A DNA stretch of 17,251 nt from Acanthamoeba sp. SK_2022b (lineage: Eukaryota; Discosea; Longamoebia; Acanthamoebidae): assembly GCA_027943245.1 (NCBI GenBank), contig JANDJZ010000378.1, positions 1 through 17,251 of the forward strand, written 5' to 3'. Each line of letters begins with the position of its first letter. The first letter of the stretch is position 1. The notes under the pieces were generated by a model. It ran no database searches and was not told the origin of the DNA. It saw nothing but the letters and a program-made list of their open reading frames with translations. Of the stretch, positions 9,882 through 17,230 are shown piece by piece. A program made the translations under genes and the position numbers.

Positions 9882-10381
9882 CTTTTACTGCGAAAGTAAC
9901 CCGGTGGAATCACTGCTACTCTCTTTTCTGGACGACGCAACTGCATCTTCGTCAACAAGACAAAGTTCCAGTTCAGCTTTTGCTTCGTAGAGTACAGAGC
10001 GTACTACTACACGGGCGCCTATGCCGCCGGTAGTACGCTCTGTACTCTACGAAGCAAAAGCTGAACTGCAATGTCACCGAGCACAGATAATAAGCAGGGG
10101 TGCGGGGCCTGGATTCGTCATGAAAAGGACCTGGACAGAAGTAAAGAATTGCATAACCACATCACTGTGGCCTGCCCACACCCAGATTACATCAATGAAA
10201 TGGCAGGGAAAGAGAAGGATACCCAATCAGTGGTTACAGCAACACTGAAAGGAGATGGGGAAAGGAGAACACGCAGGGGCAGATAGCAACAAACAAAAGG
10301 ATATGCCACGGTGGATTCCCAGGTGGTCGCCCATGCCAGTACTAACACCGCCTGCTTAACTTCTCTAACCGTTCTGCACAG
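9882..10381. other. Spacer upstream of the PUDP-like gene; inverted repeat and probable upstream intron
   Basis: About 500 bp without a recognised coding exon. The left part should hold the promoter of the minus-strand phosphatase gene. The middle is occupied by a long perfect inverted repeat (9969-10068). The right end has AGTACTAAC (10339-10347), a textbook branch site, and acceptor GTTCTGCACAG at 10381. A spliced leader of the next plus-strand gene probably starts here, possibly with donor CCCAG|GTGGTC at about 10320. Confidence 0.5.
9969..10068. repeat. Perfect 38-bp inverted repeat with 24-nt loop
   Basis: Left arm 9969-10006 begins CAGTTCAGCTTTTGCTTCGT. Right arm 10031-10068 is its exact reverse complement, ending AAGCAAAAGCTGAACTG. 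The spacer 10007-10030 is GC-rich. No mismatch was found across 38 bp. There is no obvious target-site duplication outside the arms (flanks AAGTTC and CAATGT), no T-run as in an RNA polymerase III terminator, and no coding capacity. It could be a folded RNA precursor, a leader hairpin, a miniature element or a recent inverted duplication. Confidence 0.95.
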
Positions 10382-10659
10382 ATGGCCACATCCAACAGCT
10401 ATGAGATGCTGGCGCAGTACTGTGGATGACCGGAATGAACAAAGAACGGAGTGAACGATGTTCACGCGGTTGTAGCTGTAGGGATCCCTACGACGTCATC
10501 CGCATCTCGTCGACCAAGACCGGCAGCTTCTGCCGCGCGCACCCGACCGAGCACCACTTCAGCTGCGCCGACGCGCCCAACCCGTGGGAGGGCGATCGGT
10601 TCCAGATCATCTTCGTGGCCAACAACCTCAACGCTGGCTGCCCCGGCTTCAACCGCTAA
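10382..10659 (+). CDS. Small protein resembling one fascin-type beta-trefoil lobe (70 aa)
   Basis: Two exons, 10382-10416 and 10482-10659, join in phase across a 65-nt intron (donor GCGCA|GTACTG, acceptor GTAGCTGTAG). The ATG directly follows an acceptor with a TACTAAC branch site upstream, so a noncoding or further coding exon precedes it. The 3' exon has strong G/C third positions, unlike the surrounding DNA. The product reads SYEMLAQDPYDVIRISSTKTGSFCRAHP, then HHFSCADAPNPWEGDRFQIIFV, then a Cys-containing tail ending GFNR. The pattern of V-R-S-TG-F-A-P then SC...W..F.I resembles one repeat of fascin/actin-crosslinking beta-trefoils. It could also be the end of a longer protein or a leftover fragment. 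No function is claimed. Downstream, AACCGCTAAACC occurs twice around the stop. Confidence 0.55.
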
Positions 10660-10810
10660 ACCAAGCATAACCGCTAAACCCAACGTGCCTGTCTGTCTGG
10701 CTCTCGAACGATAAAGAAAAAAAGCCTGGTTTCATTTCTGAGAATAGTTTAACTGATCTGTGAATGAAGGAAGTGTGGCGCGTGATTCGAAGGAAAGCGG
10801 TACAGCAAAG

Positions 10811-11125
10811 ATGGAGGGGCAGGGCAAACGGCCCGGCAGAGGCGTAGTGGCCCTGTTCAAATCGATTAAGGAGAGCGATTTGAAGAAAATTCGGCAGATC
10901 TTGAACAGAGTCGCCGAGCACCGTTGCCAATCGCTTTTGCCTGGCTCGTCTGACGCGACCTCATTGCTGTTGAGATGGCGAGCGATGTTGCCCGATGTTC
11001 AATTCCTGATAGAGATTTCCAAGGGGCTATCGAGACGACGGTCCATCTGTTGCTTATGCCAAATCTGTCCCCTCCACAAAGCATACATCGTGGATCAACG
11101 ATCCGTGCGGCTGATACTGGCGTAA
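10811..11125 (+). CDS. Unrecognised open frame, weak coding signal
   Basis: An open frame begins MEGQGKRPGRGVVALFKSIK, continues DLKKIRQILNR and runs to a stop at 11125. The first 35 codons have moderate G/C bias and could be a real first exon. The later part has poor codon bias and is Cys/Arg-rich, so it may be intron or decayed sequence. The phrase SLLLRWRAMLPDVQFLIEISKG loosely recalls an ankyrin repeat but is too weak to name. No clear splice exit was chosen. Confidence 0.2.
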   Translation: MEGQGKRPGRGVVALFKSIKESDLKKIRQILNRVAEHRCQSLLPGSSDATSLLLRWRAMLPDVQFLIEISKGLSRRRSICCLCQICPLHKAYIVDQRSVRLILA

Positions 11126-11740
11126 GGGTCAGTCACCTGCTGTGACTGGCGAGCCCAAGACCAGAGAGGGGGGAGTCGTGCAGGAGAGCGCCAGCGTACA
11201 TTCCACTCCCGGACGGGCTCCGCCACGCGTAGGTCGAACACAGCCAGCCAAGCGCTACGGTTGCCCGCTCCCAACTACAGGTTGGGGTCATCAGGATGGG
11301 CCGCTTGCATGTGTCCCGGAGGATGAGGACGGCGAAGATGAACTCGGGAGTAACCCCAGTATTTGTACTGCACGAGTAACGGGGAGGTCGCAGTATCCAG
11401 CGGTGCGCGGTCGCTCTCCGCTGATGAGCTCATACCAGCGGTGCGGGCCATGGTCACGGCGTCGCGATCATCACAGACACGGGAGGGTGATTGCCAGGGC
11501 GCCGTCGCACGTCCAGCGGGTGGAGTTCAGTCCTATGGAATGCACCACCCCTTTGTCACGAGTATTGGCAAACTTGTGCTCATTCCTGTTTTAGATACAT
11601 AATCACATATTAAATTGGTAATGGGACGTGATTTGAATCTCTGAGCCCATACCTGTTCTTGTAGATGCGGGCGACTGAGTCGTGCGCCGCTGCTGAAAAA
11701 AATTCTTTGTTCTGGCCAAACCAAAAGCCATGTTTCATTC
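11126..11740. other. Stretch without a recognised gene; one possible minus-strand exon
   Basis: No family was recognised on either strand. On the minus strand, about 11342-11275, a frame reading FIFAVLILRDTCKRPILM has mostly G/C third positions, suggesting an exon or exon remnant. A nearby DRDAVTMARTAG with donor GCTG|GTATGA (about 11450) could be another. I could not join them in phase. The longer plus-strand open frame here has no family features. Confidence 0.25.
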
Positions 11741-11837
11741 ATGACTCTAGGCAGCGCATGGTTTCGCTAAGAACACGCATAGGCAACGTGCGCAAAGAAT
11801 TGCAAGAGGATAATAGAGTGAGGAAAGTTGTGCGTAC

Positions 11838-11985
11838 GTGATTGTGGCGAGAGAGCGAGTGCCATTCGGTATATACTGCACTTTCACGAAGTAAGTCAAG
11901 GGGCTTGAGGAATGCCAACACCTGCAACCAGGCGCCTTTGGGCAACCGGGTCTGCCCATCGCTCTTGTGCTCCTGAGTCCGCCAT
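11838..11985 (-). pseudogene. F-box-like fragment, frame broken
   Basis: On the minus strand a frame reads RLPKGAWLQVLAFLKPLDLL then RESAVYTEWHSLSRHNH, ending at a possible donor CAC|GTACGC at 11838. This fits the F-box pattern LPxxxWLxVLxFLxPxDLLRxSAVxxxWHxL, which binds Skp1 in SCF ubiquitin ligases. The nearby ATG (11985, MADSGAQERWAD) is in a different frame; the two frames would meet near the run CCC at about 11950. Third positions are AT-richer than in the neighbouring genes. Together this suggests a decayed F-box gene. An upstream exon supplying the frame is an alternative. No C-terminal repeats were recognised. Confidence 0.45.
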
Positions 11986-12165
11986 GGTGTCGTGTGCGCA
12001 ACCTATCCTGTCGTGAGCAAAAAGATATGTTCGAAAAAGGATGGGTTGATGGGTAACCGTTCATTATAACATAGAAACATCTTAGGCATTTCTCGCTCCG
12101 CGTGAAGAAAACAAATAAATGCAAAATTACAACAAAAATAGAGAAGTGCGTCGATCAACCGAAAG

Positions 12166-13784
12166 ATGGAGAGAGTATCGTCGTCGCCGTCACTCGCGCC
12201 AGCTGGGGCGCTCAAGTTGAAGAAGGCGGCTCATGGGCGCAAGGTGAGCTCATTCGGCGGCGACGCATGGCTAGGGGGCGCATTCCGCGATCGCACCATC
12301 TACTTCAAAGAGCAGCGCGAGAAGGCTCGAGCATCCTCCTCTTCATCATCCCACGCCACATTTGATGCACTAGGAAGCAGCAAAGAAATCGAGCTTCATT
12401 CTCTGGTGTCCTCTTCAACATCCACGTCATCATCTTCGGCCATCATGGCCGGCACAGACGAGCTCCGCATCAACGTGCCGCCCGCATGGTTGCGTCTCGT
12501 GGACGAGTCTCACTACGACCTCGAACGCATCAAGACTAAGAGTGCGCCCCCCAATTTTGTTGTTAGTTTTCCAAAGAAAATCAAAAATACAACAAAAAAA
12601 AAACAAAAAACAAAAAACAACAAAAACTGTGGGTTACTTTATCAAATATTTACTATTTTCAGCATTAATGAATTGTTTTATTCACTGGTTGCAACAACAG
12701 TGCAAGAGTTGGATAAAATGCACAAGAAGCATCTGCTGCCCGGTTTCGACGACCGCGACGCCGAGGAGGTTGCCATCCAGCTCCTCACCAGCGAAATCAC
12801 TCAGGCACGCGTTGATGTTGCGTGCGTGGCGTGCGTGCGTGCGTGAAGGTAATGCTAACGAAGGTACCTTCCCGGGATCAATACAGTTGATGCAAAAGTG
12901 TCAGCAGAGGGTGGTGAAGTTGGGCAACATCAAGAAGGGCATCTCCGACGATCAGCTGAGGTACTGCCTCACACGCGCGCTCACAACACCGCCCATCGCC
13001 CACTTCCCACCGTGGCCGACTAAGCTCGTGTTCCCGCGTGTCGGCGGCCCGGCAGGCTGAAGCAGAACATTCGACTGAGCCTTGCCGGCGAGCTGCAGGA
13101 GCTCTCCTCCGGCTTCCGTCAGTCACAGAAGTCTTATCTGCAGAGTAACCCCGCACACCTCCCTCGTCAACGCACACTCTCGCTGCACGCACGCACGCAC
13201 GCGCATACGCACGGATACGCGCACACGCTGATGTGCGAATTCGGCTGGCGTGTGAGAAGAGTTGGAGGCGAGGCGGGACAGGAGTCGAGGAGGAGCGCTG
13301 CATTCGGAGAGGGACGTGGAAGGGGTCGACCTCTACGGCGGGATGAGCGCTCAGGACGAGGAGATGATGGCCGACACCGGCTTCAGCGGCACTCAGATCA
13401 AACAGATCGCCGTCCTCGAAGAGGACGTCGACCAACGGTTGGGCTCCCCCCTCCGCTTTACCCTGCCTCTCGCCCCCTCGCTGACCGCGCACGCACGCAC
13501 GCACGCGGTGTAGATCGAGGGACATTCAGTCGGTGCAGGAGTCGATCGTGCAGTTGGCGGAGCTGTTCAAGGACCTGGCCGTGCTGCTGGTCGAGCAGGG
13601 CACGATCCTCGATCGGATCGACTACAACATCGAGCACACGTGGGAGAACATCGACAAGAGCGTGGCCGAGCTCTCGCAGGCCGAGAAGTACCAGAAGAAG
13701 ACCGGCTACAAGCTCTGCATGCTCCTGCTTCTCTTCATCATCATGGGACTCATCATTGCCGTTGGCCTCAAGGTCATTCTCTGA
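12166..13784 (+). CDS. Syntaxin-16/Tlg2-like Qa-SNARE (363 aa)
   Basis: Predicted tail-anchored Qa-SNARE for fusion of endosome-derived vesicles with the trans-Golgi network. Six exons: 12166-12541, 12701-12804, 12887-12960, 13056-13144, 13260-13437 and 13514-13784; phases agree throughout. AFRDRTIYFKEQR at residues 39-51 resembles the Tlg2 N-peptide that binds the SM protein Vps45. The Habc region begins PPAWLRLVDESHYDLERIKT and continues KMQELDKMHKKHL, EEVAIQLLTSEITQ and GELQELSSGFRQSQKSYLQK, as in STX16. The SNARE helix contains LFKDLAVLLVEQGTILDRID with the zero-layer Gln at about 302, then DYNIEHTWENI and AEKYQKK. A C-terminal membrane helix spans 341-359 and the protein ends KVIL. Intron 2 is best read as GC-AG (CAG|GCACGC, acceptor AATACAG with TGCTAAC branch site). 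Introns 4 and 5 hold short ACGC repeats, and intron 1 is A-rich. The N-terminal 38 residues precede the usual start of the family. Confidence 0.94.
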
Positions 13785-14898
13785 TCAAATGCATCACAAG
13801 GTTGAGTTTACTGTGGGACTCGCTTTGTCCGAGGACGAATGCATTGTTGCCTTTGAGTCCGCATTGGCGACCACCAGGGCGAGAGGGCTTCCTCTGCCCG
13901 GAACGCAGTGAGAGCGCCTGCCGATGGACGACCAGCTTGTTGAGGGCTGTGGTGTGCATGCAAAGATTCTCACGCCGACCTGCCTGTTCAGCTCTCCCTT
14001 CTCACGCATGGCGTTGTCAGCTCATCACAACAATCTGTATAACAGGGCTGAGGGAGGTGCTCCGATGGGCATCGAGAGCTAGCTGGGGCAGTCGGGCAGT
14101 TTCTATCTCCCTCTTTGCTTGTGTTGTTTCGTTTCGTTTGGGTTTTTTGTTGTTTCTGTTTGCTTCTTGTTTCGTTTGTTGTTTTGTTTTGTTTTTTTAA
14201 TTGCCATTACATTGCAACGTTTCACTGAACTCGCGTTACAACCCATAATGGCTGGCGAACAACGGCCGCTCTGTCCACATAAGATGTCTCATTTGTATTG
14301 TAAAGGACGGGAAGTGTTGTTCATGGGGAGGGAAAGGGGGTGTCTCTGCCGCTGGGGTGCACCTCATGTGCATGGGCCGGTGGTTTGTGTGACTGCCCCA
14401 TGGACACACAGCCCGTCTCTTTTTGTTCTCCTCAGGGAGGCCGTACTAAATCCCTTGCAAAGTGTGCATTGCTGGCTGGCGTAGGTTGGTCATGGTTTCC
14501 TTCTTGGCCATGCCAACTGGGGATGGTCATGGACAACTATGACGATATCGGCGCAGCGCTGTCAACAAAGAGCCGCCTGCTTCTCCTGATGGCTTCTACA
14601 TCTTCTTCTATCTTGCGCCACCGGCCAGGAGGTTGGCATGCTCAAAAGCTGAGTGAGAGAACTACCAAGCTCTTGAGTATTGAAGTATCAACCTCTTGAT
14701 CTTCTCCAGCCCTGGTACTGACAGAGTAGGACATTCGCATATATGAGCAAGTGGCTGCAATTTTTTTAGGGGCTCATAGTTACACTTTTGAATGTCCATC
14801 CGGTATTTGGGACTGTTGCAAGGTAGCCAAAAGGATATGTGCTATTAGGCGTCCGCAAAACTTCGCAAAAAAGGGTTTGTTTGCCAAGAGAAGCTCTT
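13785..14898. other. Intergenic stretch, no recognised gene; T-rich tract
   Basis: About 1.1 kb between the syntaxin stop and the small minus-strand gene. The first part is probably the syntaxin 3' UTR. A T/G-rich tract on the plus strand (about 14127-14198) of TTTCGTTT, TTGTTT and TTTTTT units is the only notable feature. Short open frames here lack codon bias, family motifs or matching splice signals. Confidence 0.5.
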
Positions 14899-15063
14899 CT
14901 AGCAGCTGGCTTGGCTCATGAAGCACCGCTTGTACAGGAAGGCCTTCGTCTTGACGGAGAGCAGTGCCAGGCCTAGCACGATGTGGTCCCTGGTTCCACG
15001 CCATGATCGCCGCTGGCTGCTACACTGCCGACAAACAACCTAACACACACATAAGTTTGGGTT

Positions 15064-15095
<32 letters not shown>

Positions 15096-15331
15096 GATGA
15101 GAGATGAGATGAGAGATGAGAGATGAGTCGCACGTGGAGGAGGCTATACCTCCCTCGATCGAGCAGGGAGAGGAAGGCCACCAGAACCCGCACGAATATC
15201 CGGCCGGCAGCACGGGACAGCTGACATGCTGGACGAAGTGGGGGGGAAGATATGGACTTGTCCATAGGCGACAAGGAAGGAGGGGGAATATACACACTTG
15301 TGAGGCTCGCAGTTCCGCAGTTGAGCTTCAT
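14899..15331 (-). CDS. Putative small hydrophobic protein (67 aa, three exons) or C-terminal exons of a longer one
   Basis: Three minus-strand exons join in phase: 15331-15298, 15228-15150 and 14989-14899. Donors are ACAA|GTGTGT and GGGAG|GTATAG; acceptors are TTCGTCCAG and TGGAACCAG. The product starts MKLNCGTASL, continues SRAAGRIFVRVLVAFLSLLD and HIVLGLALLSVKTKAFLYKR, and ends FMSQASC. The second and third exons have strong G/C third positions, unlike the flanking DNA. There are two hydrophobic stretches (about 22-34 and 41-50) separated by a charged RGRD turn, and a basic C-terminus. I do not recognise the family. The frame stays open upstream of the ATG, so this may instead be the 3' end of a larger gene. 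Confidence 0.4.
15064..15127. repeat. GA dinucleotide / GAGAT repeat
   Basis: About 29 nt of AG repeats followed by GATGA-type units. It lies in the proposed intron between the last two exons of the small minus-strand gene, where it reads as a CT-rich pyrimidine tract. Confidence 0.95.
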
Positions 15332-15416
15332 GAATGGATTGGAAAGGTGAACAGCAGGAGTGCAAGGTGGGCAAGCGTTTAATAGAGCAGTGCCTGGACC
15401 AACCACTCAGAGCTGG

Positions 15417-15418
<2 letters not shown>

Positions 15419-15511
<93 letters not shown>
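15419..15511. repeat. (GT)46 microsatellite
   Basis: Uninterrupted GT repeat of 93 nt, the longest dinucleotide array in the window. It lies just left of the last recognisable asparaginase pseudogene exon (15550-15624). Pure alternating GT/CA of this length can adopt Z-DNA in vitro; any role here is unknown. Confidence 0.98.
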
Positions 15512-15512
<1 letters not shown>

Positions 15513-15549
15513 CTCGACACGTAGCACTGGAGGACCGGCCAACACGAAC

Positions 15550-16839
15550 CAGTGGTCATGTCGCAACCGATGATGGCGCCGCTGGTACCCAGGCTCGTCT
15601 CAGAGTCGGCTCGTCGCAGTCGCCCTGTCGTTATGTCGGTGGTGTGTCGTTGGTTGCTTACACATCAGCACAACACGCCTTGCGGTCGCCGTTGTTTGGG
15701 GTTGTTGGGGCAAGAAGAAGCGCGGCCTGTGCACCCTTGTAGCACTGGGAAGTGCTGATGACCACGACCCCTCGCCCAATGGCCCGCTGCAGCGCGTTTA
15801 TGAGGTCTCGCTTTCTCGATGGTGCGTTGGCTGCCCCCCGCCAACAAATGCACCACCGCATGTGAGTCCAGCTCCACAGCACGCACCCACGCACGCATCG
15901 GGAGAAATCATTCGGTTAACGCCACCAGAACCGTAGCTTGACGATGAAGCCTTCGAGCAGCGGCTGCAGCAGATTCTCCACAACCTGTGTTCGCGGCGAG
16001 TCGTGTCGTGTCGTGTCGTGTCGTGTCGTGTCGTGTCGTGTCGTGTCGTGTCGTGTCGTGTCGTGTCGTGTCGTGTCGTGTCGTGTCGTGTCGTGTCGCG
16101 TGAGAGTCACAGGAGGGCAGGGGGGTGGCATCGGCAGGCACGGCGCACCTTGACATCAAACCCGGGCACCAGATGGAGCACCGCGATCCGCGTATTGAGA
16201 TTCTTCCATACCCTGAACCGACCTGCGCTCGCGTGTGTTCCGACAGCGAGTGAGTGGTCGAGTGAACAGGCCGCGCTGTCCTCCTACGACACAGCGGACA
16301 AGAGAAGCGTGAGTGGGGCGTTTTCTTGGGGGGGGGGAGCGTGCCCTTGGGCTGGTTGGAGACGAATCGGTAGTCGATCTGGATGTCCACGCCCAGCACG
16401 CCCAGTGGCGGGTAGTTGGGCGACTCGAACGCCGCCACGCCTGCCGCCACACAAAGAACGCTCAACCGAGTCAAGCTTCTGTCGCACACACTAACACGTG
16501 CGTCCTCTCGCCCACGCATGCATGAGACGAGGACAAAGAAGTGTGCGGTGCTGCACCCCAATTGTCGACCTTTGAGGAGCGGTTGCCCCTCAAGATCTTG
16601 TTGTTGAAGAAGATGACCACCTCGGGCATGTCCACCTCGCATGCGATGCTCCTGTTCATCACCGCCATCATCATGTGTTGATCGGTGAGTCATTGATGCA
16701 TGATCAACACGAACAGCTGTGGTAAATGAACAGATAAGAACGGGGCGCCGTACAGACACGGTGTCGGTGCCATGAATGATGAGGAAGCCCTGGTAGTCCC
16801 AGTAGTTCTTCTTGATCACTGTGGCGAACAACACCCGGT
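15550..16839 (-). pseudogene. Asparaginase pseudogene (partial segmental duplicate)
   Basis: Minus-strand exons matching the left-end gene: exon 3' 16839-16754, 5' 16651-16557, 6' 16440-16345, 7' 16222-16149 and 8' 15984-15926. Two more, 9' 15830-15735 and 10' 15624-15550, correspond to parts outside the window in copy 1. Exons 9' and 10' read ANAPSRKRDLINAL, GVVVISTSQCYKG and GTSGAIIGCDMTT, all type I asparaginase blocks. Damage: exons 1, 2 and 4 are missing; exon 5' has an 18-nt in-frame deletion; exon 8' has lost 2 nt (GTCAAGAGC to GTCAAGC), shifting the frame before SYGS; active-site HGTDTM is HGTDTV. Joining exon 3' to 5' also shifts the frame. Most splice sites, including the GC donor of exon 6', survive. 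No exons beyond 10' were found to the left. It cannot encode a working enzyme. Confidence 0.9.
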
Positions 16840-16886
16840 CTGTGGGCACATGCACACAAGCACCATCCATCGCGTTGCGTCGTATC
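15868..16886 (-). repeat. Segmental duplication, copy 2
   Basis: This is the partner of 3-1240 in the same orientation. The internal deletion joins sequence matching about 858 to about 1093. At 16886 the similarity to asparaginase intron 2 stops abruptly and switches to the 3' part of the HMMR-like gene. Confidence 0.93.
16001..16095. repeat. TCGTG pentanucleotide array, 19 units, in pseudogene intron 7'
   Basis: Same array as 125-189 but about six units longer, in the equivalent intron of the duplicated copy. A degenerate flank (TCGCGGCGAG, TCGCG) borders it. Confidence 0.97.
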
Positions 16887-17230
16887 TGAGGGCCACGGGC
16901 GCGGCCTGTGTGCTTGACGGGGCAATACGCAGCGTGCGCTTGGTCAAGGTCGAAAGCGCTTGGGGCCTGTGGATGACGCTGCCGTTGAGCTCTCGGTTCT
17001 CCTTCTCTCCCACGCAGGGACGGACACTCTCCTCGACGAACTCAGCACCAACGTTCAGCCACGAAAGTGGTACCTCATGAATTGCCCAATACGGAGTTTG
17101 CAATCACAATAAAGCTGGGAGCGAATTGGTGGAGGTAGTTCTTGGTGGAGGTAGGTGCGTGATGCACGCGCACGTGAGGGTCCTTAAGGTGGTCGGCCTT
17201 GGCGGCCCTTGGCGGCTTGACGACCTCAAG
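16887..17230 (-). pseudogene. HMMR-like gene fragment, fused to the asparaginase pseudogene
   Basis: 16887-17007 matches 2106-2226 in the last exon of the HMMR-like gene, encoding KENRELNGSVVHR and RAAPVALN in the parent. About 13 of 119 positions differ by eye, mostly transitions. A second matching piece resumes at about 17165 (CACGCGCACG then GGTCCTTAAGGTGG, matching about 2230-2270) and fades towards the right edge. Between them lies an unrelated insert. The parent interval 1241-2105, including the stop codon of the HMMR-like gene and asparaginase exon 1, is absent. It cannot be functional. Confidence 0.85.
17008..17164. other. Insert of about 155 bp inside the HMMR-like fragment
   Basis: Sequence with no counterpart in copy 1 interrupts the HMMR-like fragment. 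CACGC occurs at both edges (about 17011-17015 and 17165-17169), which could be a 5-bp target-site duplication. The insert has no clear terminal inverted repeats. It includes an ATAAAG stretch and a GGTGGAGGTAG direct repeat (about 17129 and 17143). Its origin is unknown. Confidence 0.5.

Noticed and set aside
10811..11125. Ankyrin repeat
   Set aside because: Only a loose resemblance in one segment; the TPLH and GADVN-type consensus positions are missing.
11142..11594. 150-codon plus-strand frame
   Set aside because: No family motif, poor codon bias and no splice partner; exon-like signal in this stretch is on the other strand.
11620..11650. Possible tRNA T-arm (GTGATTTGAATCTC)
   Set aside because: No matching acceptor, D or anticodon stem could be placed around it.
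15334..15573. Poly-Cys-Val open frame
   Set aside because: It is translation of the GT microsatellite; no coding evidence.
15908..16870. 320-codon minus-strand frame with HDTTR repeats
   Set aside because: The repeat peptide is just the pentanucleotide array read in frame, and the rest is a run through asparaginase introns. Only the exon pieces are meaningful.
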